This document shows positions 1 to 7,235 of a stretch of 34,084 nt of DNA, in pieces. Both the position numbers and the translations under genes were made by a program. This stretch comes from Chrysochromulina parva (lineage: Eukaryota > Haptophyta > Prymnesiales > Chrysochromulinaceae). Every line of letters starts with the position of its first letter. Position 1 is the stretch's first letter. The notes beneath the pieces were generated by a model that did no database searches, was not told the DNA's origin, and saw nothing but the letters and a program-made list of their open reading frames with translations. The DNA lies in assembly GCA_002887195.1 (NCBI GenBank), contig PJAB01000212.1:1-34084 (forward strand). The letters are read 5' to 3'.

Positions 1-120
1 AATCCGCTCCACCTTGAGGCGCTCAGCGGCGAGCCGCTGCTTCTCGAGGCGCTCGGCCTCAATCCGCTCCACCTTGAGGCGCTCAGCGGCGAGCCGCTGC
101 TTCTCGAGGCGCTCGGCCTC
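1..120. repeat. Perfect 60-bp tandem duplication
   Basis: Bases 1-60 and 61-120 are identical. In the minus frame each unit encodes the same 20 residues, EAERLEKQRLAAERLKVERI. The array touches the window edge, so more copies may lie outside. Perfect identity at synonymous sites points to recent expansion, or to collapse or duplication during assembly. Confidence 0.95.
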
Positions 121-879
121 GGCCTGCCGTGCCGCCGCAGCCTGCTCTGCCGCCTCTGCGGCAGCCTTCTGTGCCTCTGCGGCGGCCTTCTCCTGGGCGG
201 CCTTCTCCTGGGCGGCCTTCTCCTGGGCGGCCTTCTCCTGGGCGGCCTTCTCCTTGGCGGCCTTCTCCTGGGCGGCCTTCTCCTGGGCGGCCTTCTCCTG
301 GGCGGCCTTCTCCTTGGCGGCCTTCTCCTGGGCGGCCGTCAGCGCCACGGCCACCTTTGTCTCCTCGGCTACCTTCGATGCCTCGGCGGCTGCCTGAGCC
401 TCCGCGGCTGCCTTTGAGTTCGCCCCAGCCGCCGCTCTGGCCTCCCTGTGGGTCGCCGTCTGAGCCTCGACTGCCTCGGTCACTGAGCTGGCGTGCGCGA
501 AGGCTGCCTCAGCCTCCGCCTTGGCATCCGCTGCCTGTTGCGCAGACACAGCGAGCAGAGTCGCACGATCCAAATTTTCGGCGGCATCTAGCATTTTATC
601 CATGCTCAGCGCATAGCCAAGCGACACGTCCTCAGGGCTGCCTGCATCCCGCAGCCATTGCGTATCAGCATAGACCTGCGACTGCACGGTTTCGGCATGT
701 TTGACAACGTCACCAAGTAGCTGGAGGATGACCGCTTCGTGCACTGGCGCAGCCCTAGCACGCGAGATGCTGTCGGCTAGCCGGACCTCGCCGGTTTCCA
801 CGACGCGCACAGCTACTGCACGGCGCGCCGACTGCACGCTGATCGCGAGGAGCAGGAGCAGCACGCAACGTGGCGCCAT
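1..879 (-). CDS. Secreted Ala/Glu/Lys-rich coiled-coil protein (3' end outside window)
   Basis: The minus frame is open from the ATG at 879 to the window edge (293 codons, no stop), so the C-terminus is missing. The first residues, MAPRCVLLLLLAISVQS, form a clear signal peptide ending near a small-residue site (SVQSA or RAVA). Residues about 25-115 are a non-repetitive helical region containing LADSISRARAAP and LGYALSMDKMLDAAENLD. From about residue 115 the protein is almost pure Ala/Glu/Gln/Lys. It contains ten EKAAQ/EKAAK pentads, then an Arg/Leu/Glu-rich 20-residue unit (EAERLEKQRLAAERLKVERI) present at least twice. This composition predicts a long single helix or coiled coil. The start codon lies 94 bp from that of the divergent GT41 gene. 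No catalytic domain is visible. A structural or surface-coat role is possible, but the family is not recognised. Confidence 0.75.
   Translation of the reverse strand, partial: MAPRCVLLLLLAISVQSARRAVAVRVVETGEVRLADSISRARAAPVHEAVILQLLGDVVKHAETVQSQVYADTQWLRDAGSPEDVSLGYALSMDKMLDAAENLDRATLLAVSAQQAADAKAEAEAAFAHASSVTEAVEAQTATHREARAAAGANSKAAAEAQAAAEASKVAEETKVAVALTAAQEKAAKEKAAQEKAAQEKAAQEKAAKEKAAQEKAAQEKAAQEKAAQEKAAAEAQKAAAEAAEQAAAARQAEAERLEKQRLAAERLKVERIEAERLEKQRLAAERLKVERI
181..330. repeat. 15-bp minisatellite, 10 units, coding for EKAA(Q/K)
   Basis: Ten consecutive copies of gcggccttctcctgg run from 181 to 330. Two of them carry a g-to-t change (ccttgg) that turns Gln into Lys. The unit is in frame, so copy-number change alters coiled-coil length by five residues without a frameshift. 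Confidence 0.95.
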
Positions 880-973
880 TTGAACTTTGAACGCTCTCTC
901 TGATCTGCGCGCCAAATCGACAACGACTCAAATTCCGCAGTGACAAGTTCTGGTACAATTCGTGTTGACGGCG
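880..973. promoter_or_regulatory. Divergent intergenic region, likely bidirectional promoter
   Basis: Only 94 bp separate the start codon of the coiled-coil gene (minus) from that of the GT41 gene (plus). Both promoters and both 5' leaders must lie here or overlap the coding regions. The stretch is less GC-rich than the flanking genes. No TATA box or other named element can be identified with confidence. Confidence 0.5.
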
Positions 974-2099
974 ATGAAGAGGCCCTCTCTCGCCCTGCTG
1001 CTGCCTCTTGCGGTCGCGGCAGGCCAAGAGACTGCCCGCGTGCTCACCGAGACCATCCGCGACGAGGCCAATGCCCACTACAAACTTGGCCGAGAGGCCT
1101 TCGATCGCGGCGATCTTGCTAAGGCAGAGCCCCTGTTCATCAAAGCGGCAGAGGTGGCGCCAGAATTTCCGGAGCCGCACTACGCGCTTGCTCTGATCCT
1201 ACAGCGCGTGGGCCGCAGTCAGGAGGCGTTGGCGCGGATGGCGGCGGCACAGGCGCTCCTGCCGCCGGGCGTCGCCGGCGCTGCAGCAATCGCAGCGATG
1301 GCCAGCGGCAAGACCTCCGACGCGGTCCTGGCGGACGTGAAAAAGGCGTCGGAGCAGTTACAGACTGCGCTCCCGGTTCTGGCGGCCAGTGCCGCGGCGA
1401 CGCTGCCTGCGAGCCACGAGGTCATCGGCAAGGCGCTCATCAACATCGCCAGGTACATGGCCGAGGGCCGCGAAGCCATCGACCGGATGTCCGAGTCGGA
1501 AGACCCGCAGGACCAGCACAATGCGCGCATCCACCTACGGCAGCACCTCGATGCCGAGACCCTGTATCGTTTGCTCACGCAGCAACCGACCGACGCCAAT
1601 ATGTGGTGGCAGCTCGCGCTGAGCGCCTTCAACCTGCGGCGCGAGTACACCACCGCCTCGGTTGCGCTTGCCGTGACGGCGTCGCTCTCGACGGCACCGA
1701 TGGTGCTCATGAGCTTCTATCTGCTCTTCCACGCGTGGCAGCACCTGTGCGACTGGCGCGAGTGGGACAGTAGGCTGCGCATGCTCTCGGCGCGCTTACA
1801 TGCCTCGCTCGGCGACGAGGCCCTGTCGGAGCTCGGCCCGGGCGGCCTGGTGCGCTGGCGTCCCACTGATGGCCTCTGATGATGGCCTCTGATGATGATG
1901 GCCTCTGATGAGGATGGCCTCTGAGGATGGCCTCCGATGGCCTCTGACCATGACCGTTGATTTCCTCCCTCGTCAGGTGCGCTGGCGGCCCGCGAACCGC
2001 ACGGCCATGCAGCCTCTTCGAAGCGCCGGCGGCACCGACGGTGCTGGCAGCAGCAGCGGCAGCAGCGGCGGCGGCGGCGGCAGGAGCGGCAGGAGCGGC

Positions 2100-2169
<70 letters not shown>

Positions 2170-3782
2170 CGGCGCTCGGGGCGGCAGCGCCGCCATCTGC
2201 CTCTCCCACAGTGGGCGGCGTTGATGCCGAGATGGAGGCACTCGTGCTCGCCATGGAAGCGCCGTACATCTTCCTGGTCACCCGGCTCGTGGACACCCAG
2301 CCGATGCTCGTGAGGCGCGTCTTTGCGCGCCAGGCGCAGCTGCAGATGAAGGGGGTGAGCGATGATGCGCGTGCGGCCATCGCCGCCGACGTGAGCACAC
2401 GCACGCCCGCGAGCTTCGTCAGAGATGGGAGATTGAATATTGGTTACATCTCAGGGCTGCCCGCGGGCCACGTCACCTACGACCTGGTCGGCTCAATGTT
2501 GCGCTTCCACACAGACAGGCACCTAAAGGTTTACTGGTGCACGGCGGCCGCGGAGCCCGCGCCGGTGCGCGAGGGAAACTCGCTGCAGGGCGGCCTCAAG
2601 GTGCCGCATGAGTACGTGATCGAACTGAGCAGGATGACTCCCACGCAAGCAGCCGCGCGGCTGCGTGAGTACAACATCGGGATCCTCATCGACCTCGATG
2701 GCTGGATCGGCGACGAGCCGCCGCGCGTGCTCATGGGCTCGCTCCCGGCGCCCGTTCGCTCGCAGTGGCTCGGGTGGGCAAGCACCACCGCAGACCCGTC
2801 GGTCCACCACATGGTCACCGACGCACTCGTCACGCCGTGCGAGCAGCACACGCTCTACCGTGAGCGCCTGCTGCTGCTGCCCCGCTCGTACCAGCTCAAC
2901 GACCACGCACAGATCTATGCGCACCTGCTGCGTCCGGAGCCGCCCGCCGGCCCGGACTCGAGCGCCGTCTCGAGCGCGAACGGCTCAGCCGATGGCAGCC
3001 GTGGCATGCCAAAGATTCAATCTGCGAGCCGTCGCCGCGAGCTCACGATCGCCAATTTTAATCAGCTGATGAAGATCTCGCCGGACGTGTTCGCCGTATG
3101 GACTGGCGCCATGCGCCGGGTGAGCGGCGTGCGCCTGCTGCTGCTCACCGGCGTGACGAGCGTCCACGTCGCGTACCCGTCCGCGGCGCGCAATCTGCGC
3201 GCGGAGATTGCGTCCCATGGGGTGCGCATCGTGCGGCTCCAGCATGCGGGCGTCATGAAGAAGCCCAGCCACCTGATGCGCGCGGCTGGGTGCCATGTGG
3301 GCGTCGACACGCTCTCTTACAACTCGCACACGACGGGCGCGGACTCGTTGTGGGCCGGGCTGCCGCTGCTCACACTCCCCGGGCGAGCCTTCTCCGCTCG
3401 GGTGGGCTTCTCGCTCGTCAGCTCGAGTGGGATGCCGAGCCTCGGCATCGCGAGCCTCAAAGCGTACGAGGATGCGCTGACGGCGCTCGTCAGCTCGGCA
3501 CGCGAGGCTCATGGGGCCGCGGCTCTCGAGCGCCGTATCGAGCGGGATCGCCAGCAGCAGCGGCATGATGAGCAGAAGGACAAGCAGAAGCAGAAGCCAA
3601 CTCGCTCGCAGAAGCAGCAGCTCACGGCGTCGCCGGCCGCCGCACTGCCTCCCTCCCCTCGGCCCACGTTCGGAACCTTCCGGATGGGATGGGACACGTC
3701 GCAGCTGGGCACAGACTACCTCGAAGGCCCGCGGCCGTGGACGACGAGCGGTCTGCGCTCCTCGATGAGTATCTGGGAGTAG
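974..3782 (+). CDS. O-GlcNAc transferase-like GT41 glycosyltransferase with signal peptide (two exons)
   Basis: Model: join(974..1849,1977..3782), 893 aa. The ATG at 974 gives MKRPSLALLLPLAVAAG, a signal-peptide-like start. Two or three TPRs follow (about 33-97, NAHYKLGREAFDRGDLAKAE), far fewer than in animal OGT. The catalytic region begins in exon 1 with HLCDWREWDSRL, matching the CDW..YD.R start of the OGT N-Cat lobe. A poly-Ser insertion follows, then the rest of the two-lobed GT41 fold in exon 2. The residues corresponding to human OGT H498, K842 and D925 appear to be kept: H457 in GYISGLPAGH, K658 in NFNQLMK, and D748 with H743 in SHTTGADSLWAG. By family it should transfer GlcNAc or another sugar from a nucleotide sugar to Ser/Thr. 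The signal peptide is odd, because known OGT/SPINDLY enzymes are nucleocytoplasmic. Splicing is supported by continuity of the catalytic lobe; the donor sugar and location are inference. Confidence 0.87.
1850..1976 (+). other. Phase-0 GT-AG intron bounded by a 12-bp direct repeat
   Basis: The predicted 127-nt intron starts GTGCGC at 1850 and ends CGTCAG at 1976. A pyrimidine-rich stretch (tttcctccct) precedes the AG, and CTGAC/TTGAT branch-like motifs lie just upstream. The length is not a multiple of three, and reading through meets a TGA at 1877-1879, so it must be removed. GGTGCGCTGGCG occurs at the donor (1849-1860) and again at the acceptor (1976-1987). The interior is a minisatellite of six GATGGCCTCT-like units (about 1868-1945). 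Confidence 0.82.
2100..2169 (+). repeat. AGC trinucleotide tract encoding poly-Ser
   Basis: About 22-23 uninterrupted AGC units encode a serine run in the GT41 protein. It is preceded by a GGC/AGC-rich Gly/Ser segment from about 2040. The tract sits inside the N-terminal catalytic lobe, between CDWREWD and the PYIFLV segment, and is a candidate site of length polymorphism. Confidence 0.95.
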
Positions 3783-4069
3783 CTCCTGAAAGCACGCGGA
3801 CTAAACTCTATGAGCCGCAGAGCGCGACCCGCAAGCTGTAGAAGGCTCGAGGAAACGGATCTTGAGCGCTTGAGATCGTCAGACAGAGACACAGACGTGA
3901 TCGGTGATGACGTGAGATCGCGCACGGCAGTGTTACACCGAATAGTGGAGTATTCAGTATAGTGCATAACATCCAAAAATTAATCTCTCTTCGCTGGACG
4001 GAACACGTGAACATGCTGGGCGATCTTATGACTCATTGGTCAACTCAACTCAGGTACACTTAGCTGCAC
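3783..4069. other. Convergent intergenic region (3' ends), no gene seen
   Basis: This 287-bp stretch lies between the stop codons of the GT41 gene (plus) and the URI-like gene (minus). It is more AT-rich than the genes and should hold both 3' UTRs and polyadenylation sites. I see no ORF with family resemblance and no RNA gene. Confidence 0.6.
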
Positions 4070-5197
4070 TTACTGCTGCTGCTGCTGCCTCATCCTACTG
4101 GCCTTGAACCTCGATACGGGCTTGTTGTCCGCCGCCGACCCGTCGTCGCCATCACCACGAGCGCTGGCGTCGCGCTCCAGTGGATCGTATACGACCGTAC
4201 CGCTGCGGGACGCGCGGATCTGCTGCAGCCGGACCGCTTCGCAATGGACCTCGCTCATCGAGATGTCCGCCTCTGACGGTGGTGCGGTCGGATCGCGCTC
4301 GGTCACCTGTTGGGTGAAGGCGACTGCCGCAGCGGCCGGCGTGGGCGTCGGCATGCGCGCGGCAGCACCATCAGGAGCGGATGTGGCGCCTCCATGCGTC
4401 GGAGCTCGAGGCGGTGGCCCCCACGCTCCCTGCCGACCTCGACCTGTGGCCACCGCCTCGTCTGAAAAGCGGACCGTCTTGACGGCGCTAGCGGCGGCAG
4501 TGGAGCTCAGCTTGCCGCGCGGCGACGGCGCTGGCCGCCCCGGAGCGCCTTCGTTGTCGTCGTCGGTGTCGTCATCGGAGTCTCGAGGGGGCAGCGGCGC
4601 CGTCGGTGGCTCCGGCGGCTTTTGGCTGCGCCAGCTTTTGTCCTCGTCTTCGTCCTCCTCGTCCACTTCGTCCTCGTCGTCCTCGTCGTCCTCGTCGTCC
4701 TCCTCATCCGGCGCCCCGTCATCCTCTTCCTCGTCGGAACAATAGGGCTCCCGAATCTCAATGGTGCCCTCCGGGTTGTCGCGCATCTGCAGTTCGCCGT
4801 ACTGGCGGATCTGCCTGATGCGCGCGTCGAGCGTGGCCACCTCCGCTTCGGCAGCCGCAACCTTGGGTCGCACAAACTCGGCGCGCCGGCCGGCAATTGC
4901 TGCAGCCTGCTCCGCAGAGCGCAGCGCAAAGTAGTTGTCGCCGAGGAGCACCATGATCTCATTGGTGTGCTTCAACGTGCCAGGGAAGAAGGCGAGCTTG
5001 CCAAACGGCACGAGCATCTGGTGTTCCACCTTGGCCGGCAGCGCACGAAGCATCTGCTGCAGCTCCTCGTACTCGTCGGCCGCCTTCTGGAGCCGCTCGA
5101 GCTCCTTGCGCCGCTCCGCGCGCTGACGCAGCGCATGCGTAAGCATGCGTAGGAGCGCCGCGTGCGCGTCGTGCGGCTGCGGCTCGGCCGGCTGCAT
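4070..5197 (-). CDS. URI-like unconventional prefoldin (RPB5 interactor)
   Basis: The predicted protein has 375 aa from the ATG at 5197. Residues about 1-150 form a prefoldin-alpha-type helical hairpin. It contains VPFGKLAFFPGTLKHTNE and IMVLLGDNYFALRSAEQA (about 62-100), which closely follow the URI signature of a PFG-KLAF-PG-L-HTNE block then VLLGDN-F. An acidic tract (EEEDDGAPDEEDDEDD, about 155-190) and a Pro/Ala-rich disordered region follow. The C-terminal KPVSRFKASRM (about 361-371) matches the short conserved URI box. URI belongs to R2TP/prefoldin-like assemblies that help build RNA polymerases and bind RPB5, so a nucleo-cytoplasmic chaperone role is expected. The frame stays open upstream to 5425, but that part overlaps the leader and start of the divergent LON gene and lacks family similarity, so the Met at 5197 is chosen. 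The protein ends in five Gln. Confidence 0.85.
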   Translation of the reverse strand: MQPAEPQPHDAHAALLRMLTHALRQRAERRKELERLQKAADEYEELQQMLRALPAKVEHQMLVPFGKLAFFPGTLKHTNEIMVLLGDNYFALRSAEQAAAIAGRRAEFVRPKVAAAEAEVATLDARIRQIRQYGELQMRDNPEGTIEIREPYCSDEEEDDGAPDEEDDEDDEDDEDEVDEEDEDEDKSWRSQKPPEPPTAPLPPRDSDDDTDDDNEGAPGRPAPSPRGKLSSTAAASAVKTVRFSDEAVATGRGRQGAWGPPPRAPTHGGATSAPDGAAARMPTPTPAAAAVAFTQQVTERDPTAPPSEADISMSEVHCEAVRLQQIRASRSGTVVYDPLERDASARGDGDDGSAADNKPVSRFKASRMRQQQQQ

Positions 5198-5351
5198 GTC
5201 CTCGTGGCGTTGTTTTGAGCTGCTGAGTAGCTCAAAACACAATTTTCTCGCTCCATGCACAAAGGAAAATATTGAAATATTGGGGTTGGACAGACCCACT
5301 GCCCCCAAATTATCAAATGGAAATGTTCGCGGGGAAAAGACCTGCTTTCTG
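5198..5351. promoter_or_regulatory. Divergent promoter region between URI-like and LON genes
   Basis: The gap between start codons is 154 bp and holds an AT-rich core (gaaaatattgaaatattggg, about 5267-5286) in an otherwise GC-rich neighbourhood. It also contains the perfect hairpin described separately. Both genes must be driven from here, which suggests a shared bidirectional promoter. The AT-rich core is the likeliest initiation area, by composition only. Confidence 0.5.
5211..5239. promoter_or_regulatory. 11-bp perfect inverted repeat (hairpin) in divergent leader
   Basis: TGTTTTGAGCT (5211-5221) and AGCTCAAAACA (5229-5239) are perfect reverse complements around a 7-nt spacer, GCTGAGT. 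It lies 14 bp upstream of the URI-like ATG, so it would be in that mRNA's 5' leader. It could be an RNA hairpin or a symmetric protein-binding site; the sequence does not say which. Confidence 0.7.
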
Positions 5352-6923
5352 ATGACAGCACTACTCGCTCTCGTCTCGTCTGTCGCCTTCACGACGAATA
5401 GTCTGCCATCGTCGAGGCACAGCACGATTGCTTATGCGCGCCGCGCACTCATCCACGCCATCGACGACTACGACTCGTTTGCCGAGGAGCCGGCCGCACG
5501 GGCGCAGCTCGAGCGCCTCTTCCGGAGTGGCAGCACTGCAGAGGTGGCCACTGCAGAGAATGCGCCTGCGCCTCCGGGCGTTCTTCTCGACCTTCCTCTC
5601 TGGCGTGTGCAGTGGGTCGCACTGCCCGGGCACTCCCAGGTCCTGCATGTGCACGTGCCGCACTATGTCCACCTCTTCGAGCTGCTCGTGTCTTCGTCCT
5701 CATCTGATAGTGCCTACGGTGACCTAGACGACGGCGGCGTCACATTTGGCGGAGATGGGCCGTGCTTTGGGCACCTGCTGCTCCCTGGTGGTTCCGCCAA
5801 TCTCGACAAGCCCGAAGCGATTTTGAAACGAGGCACGCGCGCGCCGACCATCGGCACGCTCATGCGCCTGCGCGAGGTGCGGCGGGTGGGAGACGGCCGG
5901 CTCGCAGTGCACGCCGAGGCCGTGGGCCGGTTCCGCGTGCTCCGCGGGACGCAGGCGTCGCCCTACTCCAAGGCCGACGTCGCGCTCCTCGTCGATGCGG
6001 AGGAGACGGCCGAGTGGATGTCTGCCGTTGAGCCTATGCACAACTCCACGGCAGCAAGGCTCGCAGCCGCCCGGGCTGCGGCGACGGCCTCAGCGGCTGT
6101 GTGGGCGCGGCATGAAGCGGCCGAGGTGGACGGGGACGTGGGCGTGCAGGATCTCGCCCCAATCAACCTCGCGATCGACGAGCCTTCATGCGTCGCAGAG
6201 GCGAACGCGGCCGCTCTCGCGGCGGCGCGTGCGGCTGGTGAGCCAGCGGCCATGGCGCAGCTTGAAGCGCTCGACGACGTTGGCGAGACGCTCAGCTTCG
6301 AGGCGCCTCAGTGGGGGCCGTGGCGTGAGCTCCTGGCCGATACCGATGAGGATACCGAAGAAGAACAGCAGCAGCAGCAGCAGGAGGAGGAGGAGGAGGA
6401 GGAGGAGGAGGAGCAGCCGTCGCAACAGCAGCAGGAGCCGCAGCCATCAGCTCCGGCCGCTGTGCGTTCCTCCCCAGCGGAGAGGCTGCTGCGCATCGAG
6501 CAGCGGTGCTGGAGCGAGCTGATCGCGTCCCTGCGACTGGCGCGCCGCCTGCGTGAGCCGAGCGGCGCTTTTCAAGCCGTGCCAGAGGCGGAGGCCGAGG
6601 TGGACTTGCCGGAGCCCCTTCGAATGCTGCTGCCGCCGCCCCCTCAGGGAGGGTGGCCGGCGGGCGCGCCGACAGCGCCGCTGCCTGTAGCGTGGCTCGC
6701 GCGCTACCCGCCGCTCCGTCGCGCGCAGCGCCTCTCGTTCCAGGTCGCTGTGCTGCTGCCTGACCTCGATCAGCAGAAGCTGCTACAATGCTCGAGCACG
6801 GCAGGCCGGCTCGAGGATGCGCTCTACCTCCTACGTGAGATGTCAGGCCGGCTGGCCGCGCTCGCCGCCCTCAAGGCGACCGGGAGTGGTGAGCTCTTCG
6901 GTGGCGAGCCGGGGAGCGCCTGA
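5352..6923 (+). CDS. Probable plastid-targeted LON substrate-binding (PUA-like) domain protein
   Basis: The predicted protein has 523 aa from the ATG at 5352. The start MTALLALVSSVAFTTNS reads as a signal peptide whose likely cleavage site is followed by Phe and a Ser/Thr/Arg-rich stretch. That is the bipartite pattern of plastid-targeted proteins in algae with secondary plastids. Residues about 79-217 form a LON N-terminal domain: LDLPLWRVQWVALPGHSQVL, PHYVHLFELL, then FGHLLLPGG, TIGTLMRLREV, GRLAVHAEAVGRFRV and PYSKADVALLVD. An acidic/Gln tract (about 337-363) interrupts the protein. The C-terminal helical part (about 375-513) ends with DLDQQKLLQCSSTAGRLEDAL, as LON domains do. No AAA+ ATPase or protease domain follows, so it is a stand-alone LON-domain protein, possibly a substrate adaptor. 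Upstream in-frame codons from 5145 overlap the URI-like gene and are rejected. Confidence 0.8.
   Translation: MTALLALVSSVAFTTNSLPSSRHSTIAYARRALIHAIDDYDSFAEEPAARAQLERLFRSGSTAEVATAENAPAPPGVLLDLPLWRVQWVALPGHSQVLHVHVPHYVHLFELLVSSSSSDSAYGDLDDGGVTFGGDGPCFGHLLLPGGSANLDKPEAILKRGTRAPTIGTLMRLREVRRVGDGRLAVHAEAVGRFRVLRGTQASPYSKADVALLVDAEETAEWMSAVEPMHNSTAARLAAARAAATASAAVWARHEAAEVDGDVGVQDLAPINLAIDEPSCVAEANAAALAAARAAGEPAAMAQLEALDDVGETLSFEAPQWGPWRELLADTDEDTEEEQQQQQQEEEEEEEEEEQPSQQQQEPQPSAPAAVRSSPAERLLRIEQRCWSELIASLRLARRLREPSGAFQAVPEAEAEVDLPEPLRMLLPPPPQGGWPAGAPTAPLPVAWLARYPPLRRAQRLSFQVAVLLPDLDQQKLLQCSSTAGRLEDALYLLREMSGRLAALAALKATGSGELFGGEPGSA
6361..6441 (+). repeat. CAG/GAG tracts encoding poly-Gln and poly-Glu
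   Basis: CAG units followed by about ten GAG/GAA units and further CAG units encode a Gln-run, Glu-run, Gln-run insertion. It divides the LON domain protein between its PUA-like N-terminal part and its helical C-terminal part. Confidence 0.9.
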
Positions 6924-7235
6924 AGAGCTACCGTCTGTCAAGCCAGAAGCGGCCGTAGAGCACCGCTGCATACAGTGAAGCGTAGGCCTACGGTAGCACA
7001 TCCCACAAGCCACATCCCGTCCAGGCGTCCAGACGTCGCATCCGGTGGCGCTACTAGTTGCGTATTTTCCCAGATTCGCGTTCGGGCCTTTCGCTCGTCG
7101 GCAGAGTCGGGTTACGTCGACCGTTGAAATATACACATTAGGGAGGATCTACATAAAAAGATAACGCGGGGGCCCACGGCCCGGCCGTACGTCACTCAAC
7201 TGTCAACTCGAGACGGTCTCATATCCCGATACGTA
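6924..7235. other. Convergent intergenic region, no gene seen
   Basis: This 312-bp stretch separates the stop codons of the LON gene (plus) and the giant receptor gene (minus). No convincing ORF, RNA gene or strong repeat was found. It should contain the two 3' UTRs. Confidence 0.6.

Noticed and set aside
181..330. CRISPR-like array
   Set aside because: The units are directly adjacent coding repeats of 15 bp without spacers, inside an open frame with a signal peptide.
5198..5425. 76-residue N-terminal extension of the URI-like frame
   Set aside because: It overlaps the leader and signal peptide of the divergent LON gene and precedes the first residues that align with prefoldin helices.
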